Below are positions 6,611 through 9,758 of a stretch of 9,758 bases of DNA, one piece after another. The stretch's first letter is position 1; every line of letters begins with the position of its first letter. This stretch comes from Verrucomicrobia bacterium 12-59-8. Lineage in GTDB: Bacteria > Verrucomicrobiota > Verrucomicrobiae > Verrucomicrobiales > Verrucomicrobiaceae. The position numbers and the translations under genes were made by a program. Location: NCBI GenBank assembly GCA_002279765.1, contig NCCR01000331.1:1-9758 (forward strand), in the 5' to 3' direction. Below the pieces are notes generated by a model that searched no databases, was not told where the DNA came from, and was given only the letters and a program-made list of their open reading frames with translations.

Positions 6611-7093
6611 TTACTTCTTCCCCTCTTCGCCATGCGCCCAGGTGCAGGCGTATTCTTTGTTCTCGCAGGTGGGGCATTGAGCCAAGTTCAGATTGAACTT
6701 CTCAGTGACGGCCTTCGCATCTGGTGTTGCCTTGATCTGCACGACGGTGGGGAGGTCGTTGCCTTCAGGGACGGCTTTGTCGCTGATGAGCATGTTGCCT
6801 TCTTTGGTGAAGCTCAGCTTGGTGGGGGCGGAGCGGTCGCCAAGGGTGACGCTGATGACTTGCTCGCCTGGGGCGACGACTTTCATTTCGTCGTTGATGA
6901 AGCGGATTTCGACCTTCTTGTCTTTGTTCAGGAAGAACTCGACGTGGGGTTCGACCTCGGTGATGAGCTTGCTACCAGTTGGACCGGCTTTGGCTTCATG
7001 CTCGTGATCGTGGTCATGCTTTTCTTTGTCAGCAGCATTGACCGTGAAGGCCATTGCAAGACTGAGGAGGGTAGTGATTAGTTTGGATTTCAT
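6611..7093 (-). CDS. Secreted His- and Cys-containing metal-associated protein (intact copy)
   Basis: A 160-residue protein with a signal peptide (MKSKLITTLLSLAMAFTVNA|A), followed by a metal-ligand-rich stretch (DKEKHDHDHEHEAKA), a beta-rich body shared with the copy at 1760-2137, and a C-terminal part with CPTCENKEYACTWAHGEE, whose three Cys and one His could bind a metal. It is probably periplasmic or lipid-free extracellular. I do not know a named family. The guess of a metal-binding accessory rests on composition and on the paralogue's place at the head of an RND/NicO efflux operon. No Shine-Dalgarno site precedes the ATG. It is followed by the glycosylation operon after about 105 bp with no obvious terminator, so read-through is possible. 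Confidence 0.75.
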   Translation of the reverse strand: MKSKLITTLLSLAMAFTVNAADKEKHDHDHEHEAKAGPTGSKLITEVEPHVEFFLNKDKKVEIRFINDEMKVVAPGEQVISVTLGDRSAPTKLSFTKEGNMLISDKAVPEGNDLPTVVQIKATPDAKAVTEKFNLNLAQCPTCENKEYACTWAHGEEGKK

Positions 7094-7150
7094 GATGTTT
7101 ATTTGTCTGGTTTTGGTTTGGTTGGGAGCTTTGCAGCGTGTTCATGCAGT

Positions 7151-7231
7151 GCAACTCCATAGATGCTCCAGCCCCTCTAAGTTTTTGGAATTTTCCCCTT
7201 TGGCCCGCGCCTCTCATATGCATGGAGTTGC
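7151..7231. repeat. Spaced 10-bp inverted repeat upstream of the metal-protein gene
   Basis: GCAACTCCAT at 7151-7160 and its exact reverse complement ATGGAGTTGC at 7222-7231 face each other across 61 bp, 58-138 bp upstream of the start at 7093. The arms could be operator half-sites for a looping regulator. The same motif is not found upstream of the truncated copy at 2137, so regulatory meaning is unproven. Confidence 0.35.
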
Positions 7232-7330
7232 GTCAATCACGCGTTGCTCAAGGGCAAGGCTGAACAATCTGCCACTTCCTTGATTCCGAGACCTTCTTAT
7301 GATCCATGCCCCCCTCATCGTCCAAGAAGG

Positions 7331-7359
7331 TTGCACGGTGAAAAAAGGCTGAGTAATAT
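7331..7359 (+). promoter_or_regulatory. Possible sigma70-like promoter for the interrupted TIR-like gene
   Basis: TTGCAC at 7331-7336 and TAATAT at 7354-7359 are separated by 17 bases, the ideal spacing. Matches to consensus are 3 of 6 and 4 of 6, so this is weak; the start codon is about 130 bp downstream. Confidence 0.22.
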
Positions 7360-7492
7360 GGCATCAACTGGCGGCTACTGGTCCATTTTTTGGTCTCGAA
7401 AAATGTCCTTGAAGTTGCGAACTTGCAGTTGATGAAGGTGCGAGAAAAAAATCCGCGCGCGCAAAGTAAATTCTTAAGCAAAGGCCCCCAAC

Positions 7493-7645
7493 ATGGCACG
7501 CTCTGTTTTCTTCAGTTTCCACTATCAACGGGACGTCTTGCGTGCGCTGCGCCGCGAGAACACCCGCCTCCAGGCGGAGAACGACATTTTAAAAAAGGCC
7601 GCGATTATCCTCGGCTCCAGAACCCCGTTGAACTGCGCGCCATGA
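7493..7645 (+). pseudogene. Chimeric ORF: start of a ThsB-like TIR-domain gene (DUF1863) joined to IS3 orfA C-terminus
   Basis: A 50-residue ORF. Residues 1-15, MARSVFFSFHYQRDV, match the conserved opening of DUF1863/MTH538 TIR-like proteins (typically 'RxVFFSFHYxRDxWR'), the family that includes the Thoeris sensor ThsB. From residue 16 it is LRALRRENTRLQAENDILKK, then AAIILGSRTPLNCAP: the leucine-zipper end of an IS3-family orfA, whose HTH part is absent. The junction is near 7535. AAAGG in front of the ATG is a plausible binding site. A deletion or insertion thus destroyed the TIR gene and the 5' half of the IS3 element at once, leaving an in-frame fusion. The TIR call rests on 15 residues only. 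The TGA (7643-7645) overlaps the orfB ATG. Confidence 0.6.
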
Positions 7646-8510
7646 TCCACCTCATCTCCCAGAGCACCGGCCACAGTGTCCGCCGCATCTGTGACAGTCT
7701 CCTGGTGCCCCGCAGCAGCTACTATCATGCGGCGATGCCCACAGAGAGCCAGCGCAGCGATGGTGAGCTCAGCGCAGCCATCGGGATAATCTTCCATCAT
7801 CATCGCCGGCGTTACGGCTACCGGCGCATCTGGAAGCAGCTCGCCGTGCAGGGGGAGGTGTGCGCTCCAGACCGGGTGCGCCGCCTCATGCGGGAGCGCC
7901 ACCTCATCGCCATCCAGCCCAAAACCTACACACCGCAAACCAGCGATGGCAGGGCAGATCTGCCCTCGCCTAATCTGCTGCTCGACCAGCCCTTGCCTGC
8001 TCTCCCCAACCAAGTGTGGGCAGGAGACATCACCTTCATCCCTAGCGGTGAAAAGTGGCTCTACCTCGCCGTCGTCATCGACCTGTGCTCCCGACGCATC
8101 GTTGGCTGGGCTCTCGCCGATCACCTGCGCAGCGATCTCGTGGTCGAGGCGTTGCAGCAAGCCATCAACTCACGTTGTCATACCGACGGCCTCACCTTCC
8201 ACAGCGACCGTGGCAGCCAATACGGCAGCCGCAGCTTCCGCCAAGTCCTCCAGCGCTCAGGCATGCGCCAAAGCATGTCCGCACGCGCCAATCCCTAGCA
8301 TAACGCCTGGACGGAATCCTTCATGGGCCCCCTCAAAGCCGAGATGCTGCAAAACGGACGCTTCATCAACGCAACCGACGCCCGTGCAGCAATCTTCGCC
8401 TTCATCGACTGCTACTACAACACCCAGCGCCTCCACTCCTCCCTCAACTACCAAACCCCCAGCCGCTTCGAGGCCGACATCGCCTCGCCAACTAAATCTC
8501 ATTTGGTCCA
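7535..8510 (+). mobile_element. IS3-family element, 5'-truncated and with a nonsense mutation
   Basis: The element retains the end of orfA, the frameshift signal and nearly all of orfB, but lacks the left end and the orfA helix-turn-helix. The right end is suggested by TTTGGTCCA at 8502-8510, whose reverse complement TGGACCAAA has the 5'-TG start usual for IS3 ends. No left inverted repeat remains to confirm this. With an amber codon in orfB as well, the copy is expected to be inactive. Confidence 0.7.
7591..7597 (+). other. Slippery heptamer A_AAA_AAG for -1 frameshifting in the IS3 element
   Basis: In the orfA frame the codons at 7592 and 7595 are AAA AAG, preceded by A at 7591. This is the classical -1 heptamer used by IS3 elements to make the OrfAB transposase. 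The orfB frame is exactly -1 to orfA and is open across this point. It shows the element was once a normal two-frame IS3. Confidence 0.7.
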
Positions 8511-8544
8511 ATTATCCGTGGCATCTCAAATGTCGTTAAGTTAA
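7642..8544 (+). pseudogene. IS3-family transposase OrfB, interrupted by an amber codon
   Basis: The frame runs from the ATG at 7642, which overlaps the orfA stop as ATGA. It shows the HTH_21-like region (HSVRRICDSLLVPRSSYYHA; RRRYGYRRIWKQL; RRLMRERHL) and the rve integrase core: first Asp in NQVWAGDITFIP, second Asp in LTFHSDRGSQYGS. A TAG at 8296-8298 then interrupts it, after which it continues in the same frame as HNAWTESFMGPLKAEM with the catalytic Glu, and YYNTQRLHSSLNYQTPSRFE, the usual C-terminus. The interrupted position is normally Tyr (family pattern 'xPYxNAxxES'), so one base change from TAC or TAT explains it. Without the third acidic residue the 218-residue product would be inactive. 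The stop at 8542-8544 lies beyond the likely IS end. Confidence 0.85.
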
Positions 8545-8641
8545 GGGAGTGACGAGTAAAAGCGTTGAATTTCCTCTCTTCCGTGTGAAGCATGCGAAGA
8601 GTTTTGCGCCTTTGCGTGAGACGGGTTTGCACATTTTATAA
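8545..8641. other. Short non-coding stretch between two IS elements
   Basis: No gene is seen. At its left border, TGTCGTTAAGTTAA (8531-8544) could be the left end of the following IS4-type element, but the right end is outside the window. Within it, TTTGCGCCTTTGCGTGAGA near 8604-8622 resembles the 'ACGCAAAGGCGCAAAG' type of short intergenic repeat seen in many bacterial genomes. Confidence 0.3.
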
Positions 8642-9758
8642 CCACCATGGACCTCAAAATACTGTATTTATCAGAGGTCGCTTTCGGAAGTCATCTCGCA
8701 ACGTGTTCACGACCTGTCCTTCTGCCACAGGCACCGGGCGGCAGACTTCATCCGGCGTCGCAGCCTGGGATTTGCCACCCTGGTGGTGATGCAACTGCGC
8801 CTTATGCTCAGCAGCCTGCAACGCAATCTTGAAGAGTTGATGGAAGCCATCGACCCGGTGCAGGCCATGGTGACGTCTTCTGCCATCAGCCAGGCACGCT
8901 CCAAGCTCAAGCACACGGCGTTTATCGAGCTGGGCGAGCTTTGCCTGCGGCAGTTTTACCAGGAGTGCCCCTGCGTGCGGCGCTGGGGCCGCTACATTCT
9001 CACCGCAGTGGACGGCTCCACGGTGGCGCTGCCGCGTGAAGCTGCGCTGAGCAAGACCTTTGGCGGCATGCAGCCGCAGCAGGGAGACTTCCGGCCCAAG
9101 GCGCGGCTGCTGGAACGCTACGATGTGCTCAACCACCTTACGCTGCAGGCGATCATCAGCCCCTACAAGCAGGGGGAGCGCACGCTGCTCAAAGAGCATC
9201 AAGGGTGGGACCTTGCAGGTGTCACGGGGCTCGATCCCAAAACCGTGATCACGTTGTATGACCGTGGTTTTGCGGCTTGGAGCCTGCTGCACCATCATGC
9301 CGAAACAGGCACGCCCTTTGTGCTGCGACTGCCCGCGCACTGGTGGAGGCTGGCACGCAGCTTCGTGGCCGGCGGGAAGAGCGAAGAGCTCTTCACGTTG
9401 AAAGCCGGCAAGCAGACCCATCAGCTGCGGCTTGTGCGCGTGGAGACCGGCAAGGAGCAGGAACCCGCCGTGCTGGTGACCAACCTGCTCGACGCCCAGG
9501 AGCATCCAGCGGGAAGCTTCCGCGAGTTGTATGCCCTGCGCTGGGGAGTGGAGAGCGGCTACAAGCTGCTCAAATGCCGCGCGCAGCTTGAGCAGTGGAG
9601 CGCGAAGAGCGAGGAAGGCATCCGGCAGGACTTCCACGCCAAGGTGATGACATTGAACCTGACAGCGGCTCTGAGCGCAGGCAGCGCGGAGGAGATCCGC
9701 CGCCACAGCGTCAAGCAGGTGGCCGCAGGCAAAGCGCGCCATGCCAGGCAGATCAACC
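8642..9758 (+). CDS. IS4-family transposase, partial (runs off the right end)
   Basis: The frame is open from just after a TAA at 8639-8641 to the window end (372 codons). It reads EVISQRVHDLSFCHRHRAAD, FATLVVMQLRLMLSSLQRNL and SAISQARSKLKHTAF, then the DDE domain: first Asp in YILTAVDGSTVALP, second Asp in TLYDRGFAAW, and Glu in YALRWGVESGYKLLK. That last segment fits the IS4 signature Y-x2-R-x3-E-x6-K exactly. No ATG, GTG or TTG is found in frame before GTG 8783 and ATG 8789, which lie inside conserved-looking sequence, so the start is unclear: it may be a rare codon near 8665, or the 5' end may be frameshifted or truncated. An ATG at 8647 in another frame (MDLKILYLSEV) could be the real start followed by a one-base shift near 8680. 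The long minus-strand ORF across it is a shadow. Confidence 0.85.

Larger units (their letters stand above)
7094..7492. other. 400-bp non-coding region between divergent genes
   Basis: No convincing ORF lies here. It must hold the promoter for the minus-strand metal-protein gene starting at 7093 and the original promoter for the plus-strand TIR-like gene starting at 7493. It contains a 10-bp inverted repeat (7151-7160 and 7222-7231) and a possible plus-strand promoter at 7331-7359. The part from about 7200 to 7490 is likely the original upstream region of the TIR-like gene. Confidence 0.5.

Noticed and set aside
8296..8298. Programmed recoding of the TAG in OrfB
   Set aside because: IS3 elements regulate through -1 frameshifting at the orfA/orfB border, not stop read-through, and this copy is already truncated; a simple mutation is more likely.
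7493..8544. A working Thoeris-type defence system
   Set aside because: Only about 15 residues of a TIR-like protein remain and no ThsA-like partner is present in the window.
8654..9742. 362-residue minus-strand ORF
   Set aside because: It lies antisense over the IS4-type transposase, whose plus frame has the complete YREK and DDE residues; the minus ORF is a shadow.

Overview
The window looks like accessory DNA from a GC-rich bacterium, most likely in the Verrucomicrobiota (inferred from the protein style, the mix of insertion sequences and the frequent lack of Shine-Dalgarno sites; not proven). No RNA gene or CRISPR array was seen. Almost all non-transposase genes lie on the minus strand. 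The transposase genes lie on the plus strand.

Positions 1-2137 (minus strand) hold a decaying heavy-metal efflux operon. In transcription order it contains: a secreted His-rich metal-associated protein whose C-terminus has been replaced (2137-1760); a small gene with an in-frame TGA (1634-1374); a small membrane protein (1377-1045); a NicO/RcnA-type Ni/Co efflux permease that starts right at its first metal motif (1061-378); the last part of an RND-type periplasmic adaptor joined to an unrelated short start (369-72); and the first codons of another gene (52-1). Overlapping stop/start codons show these were once translated as one coupled unit. A complete IS1182-family element (2220-3851) with perfect 19-bp ends sits 83 bp upstream of the first gene.

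Positions 3911-6505 (minus strand) hold a compact three-gene glycosylation cassette: a GT2 polyprenyl-phosphate glycosyltransferase, an ArnT-like GT39 membrane glycosyltransferase and a GtrA-type flippase. Together they could load a sugar on a lipid carrier, flip it and transfer it to an acceptor outside the inner membrane. Just upstream, at 6611-7093, is a full-length paralogue of the metal-associated protein. The glycosylation genes and the IS1182 copy therefore lie between two copies of one gene.

Positions 7094-9758 are an insertion-sequence graveyard. At 7493 begins a gene whose first 14-15 codons look like a ThsB-like TIR-domain protein (DUF1863). It is cut and joined in frame to the C-terminal part of an IS3-family orfA. 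The IS3 orfB follows, with a -1 slippery heptamer, an ATGA overlap and an amber stop between its second and third catalytic residues. An IS4-family transposase with a clear YREK signature then runs off the right end.

The strongest leads are the remnant of a TIR-type (possibly defence) gene, the duplicated and rearranged metal-protein gene, the multi-lesion metal efflux operon and the self-contained glycosylation cassette. No complete new system could be established from the sequence alone.
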